A stretch of 64,000 nt of DNA from G965222335 sp965222335 (lineage in GTDB: Bacteria; Pseudomonadota; Gammaproteobacteria; Pseudomonadales; Halieaceae), in NCBI GenBank assembly GCA_965222335.1, contig OZ244944.1, positions 2,232,001 through 2,296,000 of the forward strand, given 5' to 3'. Position 1 is the stretch's first letter, and every line of letters begins with the position of its first letter. Positions 1-7,898 of the stretch are shown piece after piece. The translations under genes and the position numbers were made by a program. Under the pieces are notes generated by a model. It worked only from the letters and a program-made list of their open reading frames with translations. It made no database searches and was not told the DNA's origin.

Positions 1-13
1 GGGGGTGGGGCGG

Positions 14-46
14 AAAAAGCAAAGCCCGCGCGAAGGCGGGCTTTGC
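14..46 (-). terminator. Rho-independent terminator of glnA
   Basis: Positions 19-29 and 36-46 form a perfect 11-bp stem (GCAAAGCCCGC with its complement) around a 6-base loop. Read on the minus strand it is followed by five T residues (18-14). It lies 16 bases past the glnA stop codon, so it fits as the end of a monocistronic glnA transcript. Confidence 0.9.
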
Positions 47-61
47 CAGGGTAGTTGCGGT

Positions 62-1468
62 TTACACGGAGTAGTACATGTCGAACTCGACCGGGTGGGT
101 GGTCATGTCCAGGCGCTGCACGTCTTCCTGCTTCAGCTCGATGTAACCGTCGATCATGTCGTCCGTAAACACGCCGCCTTCGGTCAGGAAGCCGCGGTCC
201 GCGTCCAGGGCTTCCAGGGCCATGGTCAGGCTGGAGGCCACGGTGGGGATCGCCTTGCCTTCTTCCGGCGGCAGGTCGTACAGGTCCTTGTCCGCGGGGT
301 CGCCGGGGTGGATCTTGTTCTTGATCCCGTCGATGCCCGCCATCAGCATGGCCGCGAAGGCCAGGTAGGGGTTGGCGGTCGGGTCGGGGAAGCGAACTTC
401 CACGCGCTTGCCCTTGGGGCTCGGCTCGTAGGGGATGCGGATGGAGGCGGAGCGGTTGCGGGCCGAGTAAGCCAGCATGACCGGCGCCTCGAAGCCGGGC
501 ACCAGGCGCTTGTAGGAGTTGGTGGACGCGTTGGTAAAGGCGTTCAGGGCGCGGGCGTGCTTGATGATGCCGCCGATGTAGAACAGGGCGGTCTCGGACA
601 GGCCGGCATAGCCGTCACCAGCGAACATGTTCTCGCCGTCCTTGGAGATCGACTGGTGTACGTGCATCCCGGAACCGTTGTCACCGACCAGCGGCTTGGG
701 CATGAAGGTCGCCGTCTTGCCGTAGGCATGGGCCACGTTGTGCACGCAGTACTTGAGGATCTGGGTCTCGTCGGCTTTCTTGATCAGGGTGTTGAACTTG
801 ACCCCGATCTCACACTGGCCGGCGGTGCCCACCTCGTGGTGGTGTACCTCGATCGGCAGGCCCATCTGGGCCATGGCGGTGCACATTGCTGCGCGAATAT
901 CGTGCAGCGAGTCCACCGGTGGTACCGGGAAGTAGCCGCCCTTGACGCGCGGGCGGTGGCCGATATTGCCGTCCTCAAAGGTGGCGCTGGACGACCAGGC
1001 CGCCTCATCGGAAGTGATCGTGTAGCCGGCGCCACTGATGTCGGCGTGCCACTTGATGTCGTCGAAGACGAAGAACTCGGGCTCGGGTCCGAAGTAGGCG
1101 GTGTCGCCAATCCCGGAGGCCTTGAGAAACTCCTCTGCGCGGCGGGCGACGGAACGCGGGTCGCGCTCGTAGCCCTGCATGGTGGAGGGCTCGACAATGT
1201 CGCAGCGCAGGATGACCGTGGTGTCATCGGTAAACGGGTCCAGTACGGAGGTGCTGTCGTCGGGCATCAGGATCATGTCTGACTCGTTGATCCCCTTCCA
1301 GCCGGAAATGGAGGAGCCGTCGAACATCTTGCCCTCCTCGAAGAAGTCCTCGTCCAGCTCGCTCGCGGGGATGCTGACGTGCTGTTCCTTGCCGCGGGTG
1401 TCGGTGAAGCGCAGGTCCACCCAGGTCGCTTCGCTTTCTTTGATCAGGTTCAGAGTTTGCTCTGACAT
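62..1468 (-). CDS. glnA: Glutamine synthetase type I
   Basis: Catalyses ATP-dependent condensation of ammonia and glutamate to glutamine in the cytoplasm; with GltB at the other end of the window it forms the GS-GOGAT route. The 468-residue length and whole sequence match the gammaproteobacterial dodecameric GSI-beta enzyme. Visible landmarks are the N-terminal beta-grasp part with MFDGSSISGWK, the metal and glutamate site around GPEPEFFVFD, the ammonia-binding NGSGMHVHQS loop, and DLYDLPPEE, which carries Tyr397, the residue adenylylated by GlnE in this family. A strong GGAGG ribosome site precedes the ATG. The gene is flanked by its own sigma-54 promoter and terminator and so is probably transcribed alone; NtrC sites lie upstream. 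No ntrB or ntrC gene follows in the window. Confidence 0.98.
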   Translation of the reverse strand: MSEQTLNLIKESEATWVDLRFTDTRGKEQHVSIPASELDEDFFEEGKMFDGSSISGWKGINESDMILMPDDSTSVLDPFTDDTTVILRCDIVEPSTMQGYERDPRSVARRAEEFLKASGIGDTAYFGPEPEFFVFDDIKWHADISGAGYTITSDEAAWSSSATFEDGNIGHRPRVKGGYFPVPPVDSLHDIRAAMCTAMAQMGLPIEVHHHEVGTAGQCEIGVKFNTLIKKADETQILKYCVHNVAHAYGKTATFMPKPLVGDNGSGMHVHQSISKDGENMFAGDGYAGLSETALFYIGGIIKHARALNAFTNASTNSYKRLVPGFEAPVMLAYSARNRSASIRIPYEPSPKGKRVEVRFPDPTANPYLAFAAMLMAGIDGIKNKIHPGDPADKDLYDLPPEEGKAIPTVASSLTMALEALDADRGFLTEGGVFTDDMIDGYIELKQEDVQRLDMTTHPVEFDMYYSV

Positions 1469-1545
1469 TTTTCTTCCTCCATGGGATGTAATTCGTGCCG
1501 TCGGCCTGGTACCGCCGGCGGCCAGAGATTGGCAGCTTCAAGAAT

Positions 1546-1561
1546 AGCAAGACCTGTGCCA
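1546..1561 (-). promoter_or_regulatory. Sigma-54 promoter of glnA
   Basis: On the minus strand this reads TGGCAC-AGGTC-TTGCT, an exact match to the RpoN -24/-12 consensus TGGCAC-N5-TTGCW. Transcription should start near 1536, about 68 bases before the glnA start codon. Together with the two NtrC-like sites upstream this is the classic nitrogen-regulated arrangement. Confidence 0.92.
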
Positions 1562-1632
1562 AAACAGTGCCCGCGCCAGATCATTGAAAATTGGTGGAAA
1601 TTTCCAATCGACTGGGCCACGATAAGCAGAGG

Positions 1633-1649
1633 CGCACTATTTCGGTGCG
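1633..1649. promoter_or_regulatory. NtrC-binding site 1 upstream of glnA
   Basis: A partly palindromic site, CGCACTATTTCGGTGCG, matches the enterobacterial glnA NtrC site (TGCACTATATTGGTGCA) at 13 of 17 positions. Its centre is about 105 bp upstream of the predicted sigma-54 start, as in the E. coli glnA enhancer. Confidence 0.8.
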
Positions 1650-1653
1650 CATA

Positions 1654-1670
1654 TGCCCCACTATGGTGCG
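1654..1670. promoter_or_regulatory. NtrC-binding site 2 upstream of glnA
   Basis: TGCCCCACTATGGTGCG matches the GCACC-N4-TGGTGC form of the NtrC operator with one mismatch in the core. It is centred 21 bp (two helical turns) from site 1, so two dimers would sit on one face of the DNA. It is also about 45-60 bp upstream of the thiI -10 box, so NtrC binding could affect thiI; that is inference. Confidence 0.78.
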
Positions 1671-1712
1671 TCGATGCCCGCTGCCTGCCGTGAGCGGGGC
1701 GTGACGCGCAGG

Positions 1713-1718
1713 TATAAT
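1713..1718 (+). promoter_or_regulatory. -10 box for thiI
   Basis: A perfect TATAAT lies 33 bases before the thiI ATG. No good -35 hexamer is visible at 16-18 bp upstream (GTGAGC there), so this is called from the -10 alone. Confidence 0.55.
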
Positions 1719-1750
1719 ACGCCCTGTTGTTGTCCCCGTCTGTTCCCGCT

Positions 1751-3214
1751 ATGAAATTAATCATCAAGTACTTTTCCGAGATCGCGATCAAGAGCAAGCC
1801 GGTTCGGCGTCGCTTCGTGGACAAGCTCGCGGAAAACGTGCGCGCAGTCGTGCGCGAGCTGGACCCGGCGATCGAGGTGACCCGACACTGGGACAAGCTG
1901 GAGATCAATGTCGATTACGAGGGCAGCAATGCGGGAAACACGCAGCTGCGCTCGACCCTGGTCAACACGCTGTGTGATGTCCCGGGGATCACCTACGTGC
2001 TGGAGGTCAGGGAGTATCCCCTTGGCACCCTTGAGGAGATCTGCGAGCTTGCCCTCGCCTGCTACGGCCCGGGGCTCAAGGGCAGGACTTTCGCCGTGCG
2101 CTGCAAGCGCAGCGGCCGTCACGCGTTTTCCTCGATGGCCGTGGAGCGTGCTGTGGGGGCGGCTCTGCTGGCGGGCAGCGACGCGGCGGGGGTGGACCTG
2201 CGCCGGCCCCAGCAGACGGTGCGACTGGAAATTGCCCGGGATCGGCTGTACCTGGTGGAGCGCCGTCACCGGGGCCCCGGGGGCTACCCGGTAGGCAGCG
2301 TGGATCCCGTGCTGTCACTGATCTCCGGGGGCTTCGATTCCCCGGTGGCCAGCTACCTGACCATGAAGCGCGGGATGCGCACGCATTTCCTGTTCTTCAA
2401 CCTCGGCGGCCGGGACCACGAGATCGGGGTCAAGGAGGTGGCGCTCTACCTGTGGCAGAGATACGGCTGCCAGCAGCGGGTGTTGTTTATCAGCGTGCCC
2501 TTCGCCGAGGTGGTGGCGGAACTGCTGGAGCAGGTGCAGGACAGCCAGATGGGGGTCATCCTCAAGCGGATGATGCTGCGGGTGGCGGATCGTATCGCCG
2601 CCGACCTGGAAATCGACGCCCTGGTCACCGGCGAGTGCGTGGCCCAGGTCAGCAGCCAGACCCTGCGCAACCTGGCGGTGATCGACGAGGTGACCTCACG
2701 CCTGGTCCTGCGACCCCTGATCGCCTCCGACAAGGAGGATATCGTGCGCCTTGCGGGCGAGATCGGTACCCGGGACTTCGCCGCGAACATGCCCGAGTAC
2801 TGCGGGGTGATCTCGGTCAATCCCACCACCCGGGCCCGCCTCGACCGGGTGCAGGCCCAGGAGCGGCGCTTTGACCCGGCAGTTCTGGAGCGGGCAATCG
2901 CCAATGCCGAGCAGACCCGGATTGACCGCCTGCACCAGACCCTGCCGGATGCGACCGAGGTGGAGGTCAGCAAAGTGCCACTCGCCGGCAGTACCGTGAT
3001 CGATATCCGCCATCCCGATGAGGAGGAACTCGCCCCCCTGTCCCTGCCCGCGAACATCCTGCGGATTCCCTTCTACCAGTTGCACACCCGAGCGGGGGAA
3101 CTGCGTCCCGACCACACCTACCTGCTGTACTGCGGCAAGGGGGTGATGAGCCGCCTGCATGCCAGCCATCTGCGCGCCGACGGCCGCCTCGATGTCCGGG
3201 TCTACGCCCCCTGA
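1751..3214 (+). CDS. thiI: tRNA 4-thiouridine synthase / thiazole sulfurtransferase ThiI
   Basis: Transfers persulfide sulfur to tRNA uridine-8 (4-thiouridine) and supplies sulfur for the thiamine thiazole. The ATG at 1751 is chosen because it gives MKLIIKYFSEIAIKS, which lines up with the E. coli N-terminus; an in-frame start 24 bases upstream lacks support. Domains in order: ferredoxin-like/THUMP (about 1-170), PP-loop adenylation domain with SGGFDSP at residues 192-198, and a C-terminal rhodanese domain (about 400-487). The two working cysteines are present: Cys351 in EYCGVIS (E. coli Cys344) and Cys461 in YCGKGVMS (E. coli Cys456). Length 487 against 482 in E. coli, so it is the long, rhodanese-fused form. 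It is divergent from glnA. Confidence 0.97.
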   Translation: MKLIIKYFSEIAIKSKPVRRRFVDKLAENVRAVVRELDPAIEVTRHWDKLEINVDYEGSNAGNTQLRSTLVNTLCDVPGITYVLEVREYPLGTLEEICELALACYGPGLKGRTFAVRCKRSGRHAFSSMAVERAVGAALLAGSDAAGVDLRRPQQTVRLEIARDRLYLVERRHRGPGGYPVGSVDPVLSLISGGFDSPVASYLTMKRGMRTHFLFFNLGGRDHEIGVKEVALYLWQRYGCQQRVLFISVPFAEVVAELLEQVQDSQMGVILKRMMLRVADRIAADLEIDALVTGECVAQVSSQTLRNLAVIDEVTSRLVLRPLIASDKEDIVRLAGEIGTRDFAANMPEYCGVISVNPTTRARLDRVQAQERRFDPAVLERAIANAEQTRIDRLHQTLPDATEVEVSKVPLAGSTVIDIRHPDEEELAPLSLPANILRIPFYQLHTRAGELRPDHTYLLYCGKGVMSRLHASHLRADGRLDVRVYAP

Positions 3215-3270
3215 TCCCGGGGGCGCAAAATCACCGTTTTCAGCCACTGCCTGCGCCGCTGCCGCTAGGG

Positions 3271-3276
3271 TATAAT
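3271..3276 (+). promoter_or_regulatory. -10 box for typA
   Basis: TATAAT lies 44 bases before the typA start codon, in the 105-bp gap after thiI. The -35 region is weak, so only the -10 is claimed. Confidence 0.5.
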
Positions 3277-3319
3277 CCGCGCCTTTTTTGCTGACAGGGC
3301 CGCGGCCCGGGGAACTCTC

Positions 3320-5131
<1,812 letters not shown>

Positions 5132-5193
5132 TCCGGGAAAGGACACGGGATAAAGCACCGGAAAAGACAGGGGAAAGGACGGGGGAAAGGCCA

Positions 5194-5634
5194 GTGAAAG
5201 CCCTGCTGCAACGCGTGAGCCGCGCCGCCGTACATGTGGACGGCGAGTGCGTCGGTGAAATTGACGCCGGCCTGCTGGTCCTGCTGGGCCTGGATCGGGG
5301 CGATGATACGACCGTGGCGGAAAAGCTGCTGGACAAGCTGCTGCGCTACCGCGTGTTCAGTGATGAGGCGGGGCGCATGAACCGCAGCGTCGCGGACACC
5401 GGGGGCGGCGTGCTGCTGGTGTCGCAATTCACCCTGTCGGCAGACACCCGCAAGGGCCTGCGGCCCGGTTTCTCCGGCGCCCTGCCGCCGGCGGAGGCCG
5501 AGGCCCTCTACGATGCCACGCTATCGCGCTTGCTTGAATTGCACGCGCCGGTGGCTGCGGGCCGCTTCGGCGCTGATATGCAGGTGTCACTGGTCAATGA
5601 CGGGCCGGTTACCTTTCTGCTTGAGGTGCCCTAG
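5194..5634 (+). CDS. dtd: D-aminoacyl-tRNA deacylase
   Basis: Removes D-amino acids (and glycine from tRNA-Ala) mischarged onto tRNA, a proofreading step in the cytoplasm. The 146-residue protein begins KALLQRVSRAAVHV and carries both family signatures: SQFTL near residue 77 and the C-terminal NDGPVTF with the Gly-Pro pair that builds the chiral-selective site. The start is GTG at 5194, just after a purine-rich GGGGGAAAGG stretch. It converges on elaA; the palindrome CTAG at 5631-5634 supplies the stop codon of both genes. Confidence 0.96.
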   Translation: MKALLQRVSRAAVHVDGECVGEIDAGLLVLLGLDRGDDTTVAEKLLDKLLRYRVFSDEAGRMNRSVADTGGGVLLVSQFTLSADTRKGLRPGFSGALPPAEAEALYDATLSRLLELHAPVAAGRFGADMQVSLVNDGPVTFLLEVP

Positions 5635-6092
5635 TCCCGGCCCTGGTACAGCATATGGATATGGGGGATGCCGTCCTCCAGGTACTCCTCGCCCTCGGAG
5701 ACAAAGCCAAGCTCGCTGTAGAAGCGCTGCAGGTGGCTCTGGGCGCCGATGCGGATGCCGCTGCCCGGCCAGCGGTCCAGGTTGTGGTCGATACCCCGCC
5801 GCACCAGCTCGCGACCCAGGCCTCTGCCCCGGCAGCTGCCCGCCACCGCGATCCGGCCGATGGCGCTCTGGGGGTAATCGAGGCCCGGGGGCAGGCAGCG
5901 CTGGGTCGCAACCAGCGCCTCTCCCTGCCAGCAGAGCATGTGCTGCGACTGTGGGTCGAGGCCGTCGAGATCCTGGTAAATGCATGCCTGCTCCACCACG
6001 AACACCGCCACGCGCAGCTGCAGAACCGCGTACAGCTGTGCCGGCGACAGTGCGTCAAAGGCGCTGACCTGCCAGCGCAGCCCCTTGCTCAA
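5631..6092 (-). CDS. elaA: ElaA-family GNAT N-acetyltransferase
   Basis: A small GCN5-related acyltransferase of the ElaA type; the natural substrate of this family is not established. The 153 residues include LYAVLQLRVAVFVVEQ, QDLDG, the acetyl-CoA pyrophosphate loop RGRGLGRELV (about residues 88-97) and the C-terminal EDGIPHIHM, all close to E. coli ElaA. The start is TTG at 6092, sharing the sequence TTGA with the slyD stop, so translation is probably coupled to slyD. It ends tail to tail with dtd. Confidence 0.9.
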   Translation of the reverse strand: MSKGLRWQVSAFDALSPAQLYAVLQLRVAVFVVEQACIYQDLDGLDPQSQHMLCWQGEALVATQRCLPPGLDYPQSAIGRIAVAGSCRGRGLGRELVRRGIDHNLDRWPGSGIRIGAQSHLQRFYSELGFVSEGEEYLEDGIPHIHMLYQGRD

Positions 6093-6571
6093 TGGCTGTG
6101 GCCCCCCGGACCGTGGGCGTGGCCATGGGCGACTTCCTCTGCCGTGGCCGCGCGCACCGAGATGATTTCCACGTCGAAATGCAGGGTCTGGCCGGCCAGG
6201 GGGTGATTGGTGTCCACCGTCGCCGCATGCCGCCCGACCTTGAGCACGGTTACCGGAACCCGGCCGCGGTCGCTGCTGAGCTGCACGACCTGGCCTGGCC
6301 GCAGGCGGCCCTCGAACAGCAGGTGCTTGACCGGTACCCGCTGCTGGCGCTCGGTGTTGCGCAGGCCGTAGGCGTCCGCAGGCGCCAGGCTGACCGACAG
6401 GGTGTCACCCTCGGTGTGGCCCTCGAGGGCGGCTTCCAGTCCGCGGATGATATTCCCGGCGCCGTGCAGATAGGCCGAGGGTTCGCCACCGCGAGAGCTT
6501 TCCAGCTCTTCGCCCTGGTCGTTGCGCAGCGTGTAATGAAATACGGCGACGCAGTTATTGGCGATGTTCAC
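6089..6571 (-). CDS. slyD: FKBP-type peptidyl-prolyl isomerase of SlyD type
   Basis: A cytoplasmic prolyl isomerase and chaperone; SlyD proteins also carry nickel for hydrogenase maturation. The N-terminal FKBP part (VAVFHYTLRNDQGEELESS), the inserted flap (about 75-125) and the closing FDVEIISVRAAT are visible. The C-terminus, HGHAHGPGGHSH, is a short histidine-rich metal-binding tail, far shorter than in E. coli and without cysteines. Length is 160. The start is GTG at 6571. A TATAAT box on this strand lies at 6665-6660. It heads a two-gene unit with elaA. Confidence 0.92.
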   Translation of the reverse strand: MNIANNCVAVFHYTLRNDQGEELESSRGGEPSAYLHGAGNIIRGLEAALEGHTEGDTLSVSLAPADAYGLRNTERQQRVPVKHLLFEGRLRPGQVVQLSSDRGRVPVTVLKVGRHAATVDTNHPLAGQTLHFDVEIISVRAATAEEVAHGHAHGPGGHSH

Positions 6572-6774
6572 GTGGGCGGGCTCCAGCGGTTGCGGGCGTT
6601 GATTCTAACTGCAGGCGCACGGGGCAACAAATACCCTGTGCAGAGATACCTCTGCCGGGATTATATTGCTAGTATATAAAAGGTGAAGGCGCAATCTGTC
6701 AGGGGGGCCGCGCCGGATAGTTTCTTTATTTCAGGGAGCCAGCAGAGCTCCCGTACATAAAGCCACAGGGCACC
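6572..6774. other. Intergenic region before the MITE-like element
   Basis: No gene is seen here. It holds a minus-strand TATAAT (6665-6660) that may serve slyD, an AT-rich patch around 6660-6682, and a small hairpin (GGGAGC at 6734-6739 paired with GCTCCC at 6747-6752). An 8-base sequence AGGGCACC at 6767-6774 directly precedes and matches the start of the element's inverted repeat. Confidence 0.5.
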
Positions 6775-7040
6775 AGGGCACTTCTGAACAATGGTAATGT
6801 ACTCAGGCTTTCAGGCAATGCCGCAATCAAGGCGCCGCTTTGAAGGCAGGCTGGTTGCCTGTCGAAAAGTGGCAACGCGGAGTGCGGCATTGCCTGTAAG
6901 CCCCGCAGGGCGGGCCCTGAAGCGGCCAGCGCTTCGTTGCGATCCTTGCCAAGGGCTACGGCCATTGCCGGCGGACCGCGCCTCGCTCTGGCCGCTTCAG
7001 GGCTCCGCTGAGCACTATTACCATTATTCAGAGGTGCCCT
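6775..7040. mobile_element. MITE-like non-autonomous element, 266 bp
   Basis: The ends at 6775-6798 and 7017-7040 are 24-bp inverted repeats with two mismatches; the outer part reads AGGGCACYTCTGAAYAATGG inward. Inside are two more perfect inverted pairs: 14 bp (CAGGCAATGCCGCA at 6812-6825 with 6883-6896) and 15 bp (CCCTGAAGCGGCCAG at 6915-6929 with 6988-7002), so the single strand could fold extensively. There is no transposase and no convincing ORF. A clear target-site duplication is not visible. The right end stops 2 bases before the ATG at 7043. A further copy of the terminal sequence lies at 11467-11489. Which transposase family moved it cannot be told from this window. Confidence 0.75.
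7030..7036 (+). promoter_or_regulatory. Ribosome binding site within the element's terminal repeat
   Basis: AGAGGTG lies inside the right terminal repeat, with GAGGT at 7031-7035 ending 7 bases before the ATG at 7043. The only good Shine-Dalgarno match for the downstream gene is thus part of the mobile-element end. Confidence 0.6.
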
Positions 7041-7042
7041 AG

Positions 7043-7855
7043 ATGTTAGCGAACGCGGAGCTCGCGCAGGACTTCAACCGTCTGAACCAGCAGTACAAGG
7101 AGCTGGCGGCGGCGCTTGTCGACATAGTCAATATTCCCCCGGTACGGGTCGAGGTCGAGGCGACTGCGGAAGGGCACTTCCGCGGCTTTGACGGCGGCAA
7201 GTTCTACCTGGTGGAAAGCGGCTCGATCAGCGCCCGCTACCGCGGGCGCACAGTGTATTTTCTCGAGGAAGACGACCTGCTGCTACCGGATATTGCCGGC
7301 GCCGCGCAACAGAATATGGCGGTGCACTACGGCAGTGAAGCCGGCGCCAGCCTGGCCAGCTACCCGGCCCTGGAGTTCATGCAGCGCGTATTCGCCGAGC
7401 CGTCCGCGATCAAGCTGTGGACGCGCCTGCTGATCACCTACGCGGGAATGATGCTGCGCCTGACCGCGGCGCGCACCGGCGCCGACAAGCAGGCTACCCC
7501 GGGTTTCGAAATCTTCGAGGCGGGGGAAGTGATCATCCGCCAGGGCGACCGCGCCGACTATGTTTTCAATCTGTCTTCGGGTTCCGCGGAGGTCCTGGTC
7601 GACGACGTAATCGTGGGCCGCATCGGCGAGGGCGAGATTTTCGGGGCCATGGCCGCGCTCACCCAGGCTGACCGCAGCGCCACCGTGCGTGCCAAGACCA
7701 GCTGCGCAGTGGTCAAGGTGCCCAAGGACCAGTTTACCGACCTGATCAAGAGCAATCCCGCTACCATACACAGCCTGCTGATCGACATGGCGAATTCCAT
7801 CGTCAACCTGAACGAGCAGCTGGTAGGCTTGCGCGCCGGATCCTACGAAGTTTAG
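7043..7855 (+). CDS. Cyclic-nucleotide-binding-fold protein without output domain
   Basis: A 270-residue soluble protein whose C-terminal half (about 150-255) is a CAP-like cyclic-nucleotide-binding domain: FEAGEVIIRQGDRADYVFNLSSGSAE fits its beta-roll and FGAMAALTQADRSATV is its phosphate-binding cassette. The cassette keeps Arg211, but the Glu that normally follows FG is Ala202, so cAMP or cGMP binding is doubtful. The first 130 residues look like a second, more degenerate beta-roll (FYLVESGSISARYRGRTVYFLEEDDLL). There is no helix-turn-helix or enzyme domain. It is followed by parC after 43 bp. The MITE-like element abuts its start. Its function is not known to me. Confidence 0.75.
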   Translation: MLANAELAQDFNRLNQQYKELAAALVDIVNIPPVRVEVEATAEGHFRGFDGGKFYLVESGSISARYRGRTVYFLEEDDLLLPDIAGAAQQNMAVHYGSEAGASLASYPALEFMQRVFAEPSAIKLWTRLLITYAGMMLRLTAARTGADKQATPGFEIFEAGEVIIRQGDRADYVFNLSSGSAEVLVDDVIVGRIGEGEIFGAMAALTQADRSATVRAKTSCAVVKVPKDQFTDLIKSNPATIHSLLIDMANSIVNLNEQLVGLRAGSYEV

Positions 7856-7898
7856 GGCCCCGCGAGCCGTTCCCCGCATGCAAACAAGGACGAGGTGA

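Noticed and set aside
1690..1750. Thiamine (TPP) riboswitch upstream of thiI
   Set aside because: The leader is only about 25 bases and lacks the conserved TPP element; thiI is commonly not riboswitch-controlled.
6734..6752. Hairpin before the MITE considered as a terminator
   Set aside because: No T-run follows on either strand and no gene ends beside it, so only the hairpin is noted within the intergenic description.
6726..6965. Minus-strand 79-codon frame inside the MITE-like element
   Set aside because: It is made of the element's inverted repeats, runs beyond the left end, and shows no transposase motif.
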